Below, piece after piece: positions 54,344 to 61,692 of a DNA stretch of 64,000 nucleotides. A program made the position numbers and the translations under genes. The stretch is taken from contig JAQXKO010000012.1 of the NCBI GenBank assembly GCA_029010495.1, forward strand, positions 90,978-154,977. The letters run 5' to 3'. Within the stretch, counting starts at the first letter, position 1. The number at the start of each line of letters is the position of its first letter. Source of the DNA: Clostridiales bacterium. Its GTDB lineage: Bacteria; Bacillota; Clostridia; Lachnospirales; Lachnospiraceae. The notes below the pieces were generated by a model. The model was given only the letters and a program-made list of their open reading frames with translations, did no database searches and had not been told where the DNA came from.

Positions 54344-56140
54344 ATGAACAACGAAATTTACACAAGAAAGAAAAGATTTTGGGCAATGATTCTTACAATC
54401 ATGCTTGTGATTACACAGATACTTCCAGCAGAAACATTTGCAATCGAATACGATTTGGATTACGATGCATCTAATGCTTCTTCATTTGGAGTAGATTATG
54501 TGTATGAAGGAGACGTATTAAATTTTAGTGTAGAAGCATATAGTTCGGATGAATTATCAGTTGCTAATATTTATTACTATGATATGGATGGCAAGCTGCT
54601 TTTGCAGGATGACTGTTCAACGGATGTAACAAAAGAATTTTCGGTTACGGTTAAGAGTTATTCGGGCGTTTCCGGCTCTGCAATGCCCGCTGCACAGTTT
54701 AATAACTGGAAGATTACAGAATTGCTCGGCTCCGGTAAGGCGCTTTATTCATTGAAACTGCAGGCTACGGCATATGTTGCTTCAGAGATTAATTATGAAT
54801 TGGACGGCGGAACAAATGCAGCTTCCAATCCTAACGTTTATTATGAAGGGAAAGAAAAAATCACTCTTGCCGATGCGACAAAGTCCGGCTACGTATTTGA
54901 CGGCTGGTATCTGGATGCGGCATATACTAATAAGATAACTTCTATTTCCGTTTCTCAGACGGGAAAGCTTAATATATATGCCAAGTTTAAAATTGCCAAG
55001 CAGCAGGGCAAAGGAAGTATTACGGTAAATGACGTATTTTACGGAGAAGCGATTAAGACATCTGTTTCATCTGACACAAACGGTACAGATAATGTAACTA
55101 TTACATATAAGAAAAAAGGTCAGGCAGACAGTTATTATACAAAGACGGTTCCGACTGCCGCCGGAGACTACATTGCCAGAGCGACCTTTGCAGAAACTGA
55201 TTATTATTATGCGGTAGTTGCCACAGACTCTTTCTCAATTAAAAAGAGAGAGGGCAAGGGAAATGTGTCTGTTGATGATTTTGTATTGGGTTCAAAACCT
55301 AATCCTGTTGTAAAATCGGATACAAACGGCATCAACAGTGTAACAATCTTTTATAAGAAAGCAAATGCCGCTGATAGTACATACTCAAAAAATGTACCGT
55401 CTGAGATCGGTAATTATGTTGTAAAAGCTGTATTTGCTGCAACAGACAGCTGTTTGGAAGCTGTTGCAACCGATACATTCAGCATTGCTTACCTTGCAAC
55501 ACCGGATAATCCATACGAAATCAGCGGTACAAAGGGTAAGGATTCATACTATACCTCTGATGTTGTGATTACACCGTTAACGGGATATCTGATTGCGGAT
55601 AAGCTCGGAGGAAATTATGTCGATAAGATTAATATAAGTAAGTCAACACCTGAGTTTTCCGTATATCTTAAAAAGATATCAACAGGTGAAATGACTGATG
55701 CAGTCAAGGTTCCTGAAATTAAAATTGACAAGGTATTGCCTCTGTTTTCGGAATTTGAGGATAACGAAACAATATATGCCGATGAAATAGAGCTGATTGT
55801 TAAGGATGATAACCTGAACAAGGTGCTTGTGAATGAAAATGAGATTCCTCTTTCCGGCGGACAGGCTGTTCTCAAGTTATCTTCAAATAACGGTGAAGAA
55901 ACATACCTGATAAAGTGTATTGATGATGCGGGAAATGAGATAAGCAAACGTATTATTGTTGCTGCAGAGTGGATGAAGACTAAGACAATTCGTGCCGGCA
56001 GTCTGAAATTGCTTAAGAAGTATTCTTACAGCCTTGGTAGCGGACAATGGAAGGTTAGCGGCGATGATACAGTCTATTCAGGCAATATGACATTTTATGT
56101 TGATGCAGACGGCGTTTATGAATTTTCAAATGTTGAATAG
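54344..56140 (+). CDS. Secreted repeat protein with InlB-type and MBG-like repeats
   Basis: A 598-residue exported protein. The signal peptide spans residues 1-33 (basic start, hydrophobic AMILTIMLVITQI, cleavage after TFA). A globular part follows, then a Listeria-Bacteroides (InlB B) repeat at about 148-216 with the typical YELDGGTN, GYVFDGWYLDAAYTNKI and IYAKF. Two tandem MBG-like repeats follow (about 222-310 and 311-395; paired blocks SDTNGTDNVTITYKKKG / SDTNGINSVTIFYKKAN), then Ig-like segments to the C-terminus. No LPXTG motif or C-terminal helix is present, so it is released or held non-covalently. ATG 54344 follows GGGGAGAG. As the second gene of the signalling operon, it is a candidate ligand, substrate or output. 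Confidence 0.8.
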   Translation: MNNEIYTRKKRFWAMILTIMLVITQILPAETFAIEYDLDYDASNASSFGVDYVYEGDVLNFSVEAYSSDELSVANIYYYDMDGKLLLQDDCSTDVTKEFSVTVKSYSGVSGSAMPAAQFNNWKITELLGSGKALYSLKLQATAYVASEINYELDGGTNAASNPNVYYEGKEKITLADATKSGYVFDGWYLDAAYTNKITSISVSQTGKLNIYAKFKIAKQQGKGSITVNDVFYGEAIKTSVSSDTNGTDNVTITYKKKGQADSYYTKTVPTAAGDYIARATFAETDYYYAVVATDSFSIKKREGKGNVSVDDFVLGSKPNPVVKSDTNGINSVTIFYKKANAADSTYSKNVPSEIGNYVVKAVFAATDSCLEAVATDTFSIAYLATPDNPYEISGTKGKDSYYTSDVVITPLTGYLIADKLGGNYVDKINISKSTPEFSVYLKKISTGEMTDAVKVPEIKIDKVLPLFSEFEDNETIYADEIELIVKDDNLNKVLVNENEIPLSGGQAVLKLSSNNGEETYLIKCIDDAGNEISKRIIVAAEWMKTKTIRAGSLKLLKKYSYSLGSGQWKVSGDDTVYSGNMTFYVDADGVYEFSNVE

Positions 56141-56179
56141 TATTAGACAGTATTAATACTGAGTCAGAGAGGAAAAAAT

Positions 56180-57115
56180 ATGGAAAAAATCGGCAAAAAG
56201 AAAATAATAATTATTGCCATAATTGCCGTTGTTTTGATAGCAATTGCGGTCGTAGCAGCGATATTAATTTTTGGCAGGAAAGAGGAATATCGTGTAATTA
56301 AAATATATGAATTAAAGGGCGAAGCGGTTATTACACGGGAGAACAACGGTGACATCGATGCCTATCAGGGTATGCAGCTTCAATCCGGCGACAAAATACT
56401 GTTCAAATCCGGAGAGATGACATTAAAGCTTGATGATGATAAGTATGTATATGTTGAACCTGACACCCAATTCAGACTGATTGCTCAAGGAAACAGCAAA
56501 AACAGTAAAACCACTATTGAATTGGACCATGGAGCAATTACGAATGATATTAAGAATCCTCTTAGTGATAAGTCTTCATACGAGGTAAATACTCCTAATT
56601 CTAATATGGCTGTCCGCGGTACGGTATATCGTGTTCACACATATTATGAAAACGGCGTAAGATATACAAGGGTTACTGTTTTTGAAGGTAAGGTGGATTC
56701 CTGCCTCATATATCCGGACGGCACAAAGTCAAAGGATATTGTTATAGTTGAAAAAGGAAATGAAGTATTAATTTATGATGATGAAACAAATACAGACTAT
56801 GTAGGTAAGCCGGGTCCGATTGATTACGAGTCATTGCCGGAATATGTTATTGATGTTCTTAAGAAGATAAAGCAGTCCGGAACCAATATTGTGATTCCGG
56901 ATGTATCCTCAAAGGATGACCCTGACAATAATAACGATGACGAAAAGGGACCGTTTACAGTAACATTTATGTATAATGGTCAGGTGTTCGGAACACAGGT
57001 TGTAGATAAAGGGGCAAAAGCTGCAAAGCCAAAGCTTTCTCCTTCCCAAACAGGCGGCTGGGATTTTGATTTTGATAAGGAAATAAATGAAGATACAACG
57101 ATAGAATGGAGATAG
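56180..57115 (+). CDS. Membrane-anchored FecR-domain protein
   Basis: A 311-residue protein with a short basic N-terminus, one membrane helix (about 8-32), and an extracytoplasmic FecR domain at about 40-190 (GEAVITRENNGDIDAYQGM, LQSGDKILFKSG, VNTPNSNMAVRGTVYRV). A linker with an Asp/Asn-rich stretch leads to a C-terminal module (FTVTFMYNGQVFGTQVVDKG..DEDTTIEW-like) resembling a partial InlB-type repeat. FecR domains sense or relay envelope signals. Here the usual ECF sigma partner is absent; instead it precedes a cNMP-binding phosphatase (3 nt away) and a CHASE2 cyclase. It may present a signal to CHASE2 outside the cell, by inference. Confidence 0.82.
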   Translation: MEKIGKKKIIIIAIIAVVLIAIAVVAAILIFGRKEEYRVIKIYELKGEAVITRENNGDIDAYQGMQLQSGDKILFKSGEMTLKLDDDKYVYVEPDTQFRLIAQGNSKNSKTTIELDHGAITNDIKNPLSDKSSYEVNTPNSNMAVRGTVYRVHTYYENGVRYTRVTVFEGKVDSCLIYPDGTKSKDIVIVEKGNEVLIYDDETNTDYVGKPGPIDYESLPEYVIDVLKKIKQSGTNIVIPDVSSKDDPDNNNDDEKGPFTVTFMYNGQVFGTQVVDKGAKAAKPKLSPSQTGGWDFDFDKEINEDTTIEWR

Positions 57116-57118
57116 TTT

Positions 57119-58297
57119 ATGAATGCCGACTATTTACGGACAATCCCAACAATACAGGAATTCTTCAAAATTGATCCCGCCGGTGAGCTTAAGGAGGGTA
57201 CACGTATTCTCCTTGAAGCCATGGAGGAAGTGGAGATTAAAAAGGGCGATGATGTAGTAACTCTGGGTGCAACCAGCGAGGATGGCATGTATATCATCCT
57301 CAAAGGTATAACAGAGGTACTAAATGCCAAAGGAAATTTGATAAATACACTCTCTGTCGGAGATTTTATCGGGGAGCTGGGATTAATTAATGATGATATA
57401 AGAGGTGCCACGGTAAGAGCCGCCACAGATGTTGTATGTGCAAATATTTCAAAGAATCTGTTTGAAGAGATTGCCGGACGAAACAGGAAAATATACGGAA
57501 CATTTATGAATATGCTCTATACCAAGACGACAAAGCTTGTTACCGAGCAGGAAAGAATAAAGTCCGAGCTTGCGGTAGCCACAAAGATTCAGGCAGAGTG
57601 CTTAGAGGATGATTTCTCATCATTTAACATTTTGAAGGATGTGAAATTAAAGGCAGCCATGCGTCCTGCAAAGGAGGTCGGAGGAGATTTCTATGATATG
57701 TTTATGATTGATGAGGAACATCTGTGCTTCCTGATTGCGGACGTATCGGGTAAGGGAGTTCCGGCAGCCCTGTTTATGACAATGGCTAAAACACATATTA
57801 AGAATTATGCAACACTAAACCTCCCTCTTTCAGAGGTGGCCGAGAGGGCAAATAATCAGCTTTGCTACAAGAACGAGTCGGGAATGTTCGTCACTGCCTT
57901 TATATGTGTTCTGGATCTTCGTACTGATGATGTGACATTTATTAATGCCGGTCACAACAGACCGTTTGTAATTGATGAAAACGGAGAATTTGGTATGCTT
58001 CCCGCAAAAGCAAATCTTGCTTTGGGAATGATGGAGGGAATGCCTTACAGAGAGCAGCATTTTAAACTTTCAAAGGGAAACTGCATCTATCTTTATACAG
58101 ATGGAGTGACAGAGGCACTTAATCCGTCACAGGAATTTTTTGGAGATGCACGATTAAAGGATGTTTTAAATGCACATATGAACAAGGCTTCTGATGTGGA
58201 TTCCTTTCTGGAAAATATGTATAAGGAAGTAGATTCATTTGCAAATGGTGAGATGCAGGCAGATGATATAACAATGGTATATCTGAGCCGTAAGTAG
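57119..58297 (+). CDS. cNMP-binding-domain SpoIIE-type (PP2C) serine phosphatase
   Basis: A 392-residue cytoplasmic protein. Residues 30-125 form a cyclic-nucleotide-binding domain with a complete phosphate-binding cassette: G85-E86-L87 and R95 with A97-T98 in GELGLINDDIRGATV. A coiled segment (LVTEQERIKSELAVATKIQ) leads to a SpoIIE/RsbU-type PPM phosphatase (175-392) with metal ligands in VGGDFYD, IADVSGKGVPAALFM, DGVTEALNP and ADDITMV. RsbU-type phosphatases reactivate phosphorylated STAS proteins, and one is encoded 3 kb downstream. The adjacent adenylate cyclase supplies the likely ligand, cAMP. GGAGAT lies at the end of the FecR gene, so the two are coupled. Confidence 0.93.
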   Translation: MNADYLRTIPTIQEFFKIDPAGELKEGTRILLEAMEEVEIKKGDDVVTLGATSEDGMYIILKGITEVLNAKGNLINTLSVGDFIGELGLINDDIRGATVRAATDVVCANISKNLFEEIAGRNRKIYGTFMNMLYTKTTKLVTEQERIKSELAVATKIQAECLEDDFSSFNILKDVKLKAAMRPAKEVGGDFYDMFMIDEEHLCFLIADVSGKGVPAALFMTMAKTHIKNYATLNLPLSEVAERANNQLCYKNESGMFVTAFICVLDLRTDDVTFINAGHNRPFVIDENGEFGMLPAKANLALGMMEGMPYREQHFKLSKGNCIYLYTDGVTEALNPSQEFFGDARLKDVLNAHMNKASDVDSFLENMYKEVDSFANGEMQADDITMVYLSRK

Positions 58298-58309
58298 ATG
58301 GAGTAAAAA

Positions 58310-60118
58310 ATGAAAAAACTAATCAGGGATATAACGGAAACAGTAATTGTGATTTTGCTGGTATTTATATTAACAGTGACAAATCTGTTTTCACCGCTTG
58401 ATTACATACTGAAGGATATTGCATACCAGTCACCCAGAGGGGTATCAAATCAGATTAAGATTATAGCAATTGATGATAAAACCTTAGAGGAGCTTGGACC
58501 AATTCATACCTGGTCAAGGGAGAACTACGGCAGGCTGATTTCCATACTCAATCAAAATGAAGCTTCGAGGCCTTCAGTCATTGCATTCGATATATTGTTT
58601 TCAGGATATTATGGTGATAATAATACTATTTCTGAAGGAGATAAGTCATTTGTTGAGGAGGCTCGAAAGAGCGGAAACGTCGTATCGGTCGTGCAGTTCA
58701 GGTATGATGAGAGGGCAGCTCAGAATGAAAACGGACTTTTAACATATCCGGTACAGGAGGTTTATTATCCGTTTCCTGAGCTGAAGGATGTTGTTGCGGT
58801 CGGCTCGTCCAATGTTGCCATGGATTCCGACAGTACTGTACGAAGAGTTGACCTTGAAGAGGAATTCAATGGTGAAAATATTCCAATGCTGCCAAAGGCA
58901 GTTTATGATTTGTATTGCGAGAAGAATCAAATCACCCCGGATACTGTACCGGCTGACAAATACGGAAAAACCCTTATTAATTATTCCGGAAGACCGGGAG
59001 ATTATGAGCACATTTCCTTTGTTGATGTGTTAAATGGCAAGGTTGATACAAGAGCCTTTAAGGATTGTCTTATATTTGTAGGCGCTTATACAACGGGAAT
59101 GCAGGATAATTTTAATGTTCCGAACGGTAAGAGTGAGCAGATGTATGGAGTAGAGATTCATGCAAATATCCTGCAATCACTTATGGATGGCAGATTTGCA
59201 GTTAACGCAAATCCTGTTTTGGCAGGCCTTGTTTCGAGTCTTGCAGCAGGAGTTCTGTATCTGCTGTTTAAACGCCTCAGGCTCTGGCTGGCTACATTAC
59301 TGCTGTTCCTTTCAATATGCCTTCAGCTGTTTGTTGGTATTATTCTGAATAATAATGGAATTACGATTAGCCTTATATATACAATGCTTGTATTGCTTGC
59401 GGCTTATATATATTGCCTTGCAATTCGTTATATTCTTGAACGTCTGAAAAAGAAAAAAGTTATTAATGCTTTCAAGAAATATGTTGCACCTGAGGTTGTA
59501 GAAGAAATAGCCGCCAAGGGTGATTTTACCATTAAGTTAGGCGGAGAGAATCGTGACATTGCTGTATTGTTTGTGGATATCAGAGGATTTACAACGATGT
59601 CTGAGGTATTAGAGCCGGAGCAGGTAGTTGCAATATTGAATAATTACCTGAATCTGACGACAAATGCCATATTTAAAAATAAGGGTACACTTGACAAATT
59701 TGTCGGAGATGCGACCATGGCAGTATTCAATTCTCCGTTTGATCTAGAGGATTATACCTTCAGGGCGGTCTGCGCAGCTATGGATATTGTCGACGGGGCT
59801 AAGGAGTTGGAAGAAAAGCTGCTGAAGGAATTCGGCAGAAGTGTGGGCTTCGGTGTCGGCGTCAATTGCGGTCCTGCCGTTGTAGGTAATATCGGATGTG
59901 AATTCAGAATGGATTTTACGGCAATCGGTGATACTGTCAATACGGCAGCCAGATTAGAGGCAAATGCGAAGCGCGGTCAGGTACTGATAAGTGATGCCGT
60001 ATATGAAAGAGTGAAGGACAGAATAGAAGTGGAAGAGGTCGGAGAGATTCCTCTTAAGGGAAAATCGAAGGGCGTATTTGTATATTCTGTTACTAAGGTT
60101 ATCAGAGACCTGTCGTAA
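58310..60118 (+). CDS. CHASE2-domain class III adenylate cyclase
   Basis: A 602-residue membrane protein. After an N-terminal helix (11-28) comes an extracytoplasmic CHASE2 domain (about 35-295: IKIIAIDDKTLEELGP, IAFDILFSG, IFVGAYTTGMQD), then three helices (305-375) and a cytoplasmic cyclase domain (405-595). The metal-binding D423 (FVDIRGFT) and D467 (VGDATM), K463 and T537 that favour adenine, and the N544/R548 pair (NTAARLE) that stabilises the transition state are all present, so an active class IIIb-like adenylate cyclase is expected. GGAG precedes ATG 58310, 12 nt behind the phosphatase gene. The ligand of CHASE2 is unknown; the FecR protein encoded upstream is a candidate partner. Confidence 0.93.
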   Translation: MKKLIRDITETVIVILLVFILTVTNLFSPLDYILKDIAYQSPRGVSNQIKIIAIDDKTLEELGPIHTWSRENYGRLISILNQNEASRPSVIAFDILFSGYYGDNNTISEGDKSFVEEARKSGNVVSVVQFRYDERAAQNENGLLTYPVQEVYYPFPELKDVVAVGSSNVAMDSDSTVRRVDLEEEFNGENIPMLPKAVYDLYCEKNQITPDTVPADKYGKTLINYSGRPGDYEHISFVDVLNGKVDTRAFKDCLIFVGAYTTGMQDNFNVPNGKSEQMYGVEIHANILQSLMDGRFAVNANPVLAGLVSSLAAGVLYLLFKRLRLWLATLLLFLSICLQLFVGIILNNNGITISLIYTMLVLLAAYIYCLAIRYILERLKKKKVINAFKKYVAPEVVEEIAAKGDFTIKLGGENRDIAVLFVDIRGFTTMSEVLEPEQVVAILNNYLNLTTNAIFKNKGTLDKFVGDATMAVFNSPFDLEDYTFRAVCAAMDIVDGAKELEEKLLKEFGRSVGFGVGVNCGPAVVGNIGCEFRMDFTAIGDTVNTAARLEANAKRGQVLISDAVYERVKDRIEVEEVGEIPLKGKSKGVFVYSVTKVIRDLS

Positions 60119-60135
60119 AAGTAGGGGGTGTGGTC

Positions 60136-60915
60136 TTGAAAATCGGGAAATTAATGATAATTCCTCAAGCAGACAGGCTGTCGGAGTACATAGAGCTGGC
60201 AAAAGAATATGGCTGTGGGTTCGAGTATAATGATTTCTTCCTTCCGACTATATTGGATGATGCGCATGAGCTGGATAAGAGAATAGCACTTTATAACCGG
60301 TCGGAGAATAAGCCTCTTTGTTCTACTGTTCACGGAGCATTTTTTGATATTACAATATTTTCAGATGATCCGTTAATTCAGAAGGCATCAGAATTACGTG
60401 TGAGACAGAGTCTTGATATTGCAAAAAATTTAGGTGCAACAGGTGTAATATTTCACACGAATTATATTCCGAATTTCAAACTTAAGAGCTATCGTGAAAA
60501 CTGGATTAAATCAAATGCCGCATTCTGGAAGAGGATGCTTGAGGAATATCCGATGTTAAATATTTATATTGAAAATATGTTTGATACGGATCCCGAGCTG
60601 CTTGCCGGACTGGGAGCAGAGATGAAGAATTGCGGAAACTTTGGAATATGTCTTGATTATGCTCATGCACATGTATTTGGAGAACCCGGAGATATAGACA
60701 AATGGATTAATACCCTGGCTCCGTACGTAAAGCATCTGCATATTAATGATAATGATTATTCGGAAGATCTGCACCTTGCAGTCGGGGACGGAAAAATAAA
60801 CTGGCGTATTTTTGGTCAGTATTATGAAAAATATTTTTCAAATGTCTCTGTTTTGGTTGAGGTAACCGGAATAGAGAAGGTACGTAAATCTCTGGAGTTC
60901 TTAAGCAGATTATAA
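60136..60915 (+). CDS. TIM-barrel sugar phosphate isomerase/epimerase-like protein
   Basis: A 259-residue AP-endonuclease-2-type TIM barrel. Seen elements: STVHGAFFDITIFSDDP, GATGVIFHTNYIP, IYIENMFDTDPELLAG, GICLDYAHAHVFGEP, HLHINDND and VLVEVTG, with His, Glu and Asp residues at strand ends that would bind a divalent metal. Family members isomerise sugars or act in myo-inositol catabolism. The role in this signalling operon is not clear. A TTG at 60136 is preferred because GGGGG at 60124-60128 is then 7 nt upstream; a GTG 6 nt earlier is too close. It lies between the cyclase and the RsbW-like gene. Confidence 0.75.
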   Translation: MKIGKLMIIPQADRLSEYIELAKEYGCGFEYNDFFLPTILDDAHELDKRIALYNRSENKPLCSTVHGAFFDITIFSDDPLIQKASELRVRQSLDIAKNLGATGVIFHTNYIPNFKLKSYRENWIKSNAAFWKRMLEEYPMLNIYIENMFDTDPELLAGLGAEMKNCGNFGICLDYAHAHVFGEPGDIDKWINTLAPYVKHLHINDNDYSEDLHLAVGDGKINWRIFGQYYEKYFSNVSVLVEVTGIEKVRKSLEFLSRL

Positions 60916-60933
60916 CAGAAAAGGGGGGCTGTA

Positions 60934-61368
60934 ATGAATGCGGAAGAAAAGAAGCTGACAGTGGAAGCTTCGTTAGTTAATCTGGATTTGGTGCTAGCAT
61001 TCGTGGAGAAGGAACTTGAGGCTGCATCATGTCCTGCAAAAATTCAGGGACAGATTTGTGTTGCATTTGAAGAGCTATATGTAAATATTGCAAACTATGC
61101 TTACGAGGGTCAGACCGGAGAATGCATTATTTGTCTCTGTATTTCAACGGACGGTAACGGGAAAAGGCTGGAGCTGATATTGAAGGATAAGGGTAAACCG
61201 TTTAATCCATTGGATAAGGCTGATCCTGATATATCGCTTTCGGCGGAGGACAGACCTATAGGCGGGCTTGGAATATTTATGGTTAAAAAGATTATGGACG
61301 AAGTTTCTTATTCGTATCAGGAGGGCTTCAATTGTTTAACACTTGTAAAAAAATGGATTGTAGAATAG
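60934..61368 (+). CDS. RsbW-like serine kinase/anti-sigma factor (HATPase_c)
   Basis: A 144-residue GHKL ATPase. The N box reads CVAFEELYVNIANYAY (Glu and Asn of the ATP site), the G1 box LKDKGKPFNP and the G2 box PIGGLGIFMVKKIMDEV. This is the pattern of RsbW/SpoIIAB/BtrW proteins, which phosphorylate a STAS antagonist and sequester a sigma factor or other target. The STAS partner is encoded 9 nt downstream. No sigma factor gene lies in the window except rpoD, so the client is unknown. A long GGGGGG site at 60923-60928 precedes ATG 60934. Confidence 0.92.
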   Translation: MNAEEKKLTVEASLVNLDLVLAFVEKELEAASCPAKIQGQICVAFEELYVNIANYAYEGQTGECIICLCISTDGNGKRLELILKDKGKPFNPLDKADPDISLSAEDRPIGGLGIFMVKKIMDEVSYSYQEGFNCLTLVKKWIVE

Positions 61369-61377
61369 GAGGATGTT

Positions 61378-61680
61378 ATGGAAATTTTTAAAGAAAACAA
61401 TGGAAATGAATTAGTTGTAAGTATTAAGGGAAGATTAGACACAAATGCTGCGACAGGTTTTGGCGCTGATATGGAAGCTTCGCTTGTTGAAGGCATCAGT
61501 AATTTGGTACTGGACATGAGTGAGTGTGATTATGTTGCAAGCTCCGGACTCAGAGTAATTCTCGGCGCACAGAAGAAAATGAACTCATTAAACGGTACAA
61601 TGGTTGTCAGAAATGTTGCGGAGAGTGTAATGGAAGTATTCGAGATGGTAGGATTTGCAGACATTTTGACATTTGAATAG
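61378..61680 (+). CDS. RsbV-like STAS-domain anti-sigma factor antagonist
   Basis: A 100-residue STAS protein. The strand-loop LVLDMSECDYVASSGLRVILG aligns with the phospho-acceptor loop of SpoIIAA/RsbV; Ser56, just before GLR, is the expected phosphorylation site, though the usual Asp before the Ser pair is Ala here. In partner switching it binds the kinase when dephosphorylated by the RsbU-type phosphatase (57.1 kb). AGGAGG overlaps the end of the kinase gene, which indicates coupled translation and matched stoichiometry. Confidence 0.93.
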   Translation: MEIFKENNGNELVVSIKGRLDTNAATGFGADMEASLVEGISNLVLDMSECDYVASSGLRVILGAQKKMNSLNGTMVVRNVAESVMEVFEMVGFADILTFE

Positions 61681-61692
61681 AGAGGATAAAAT

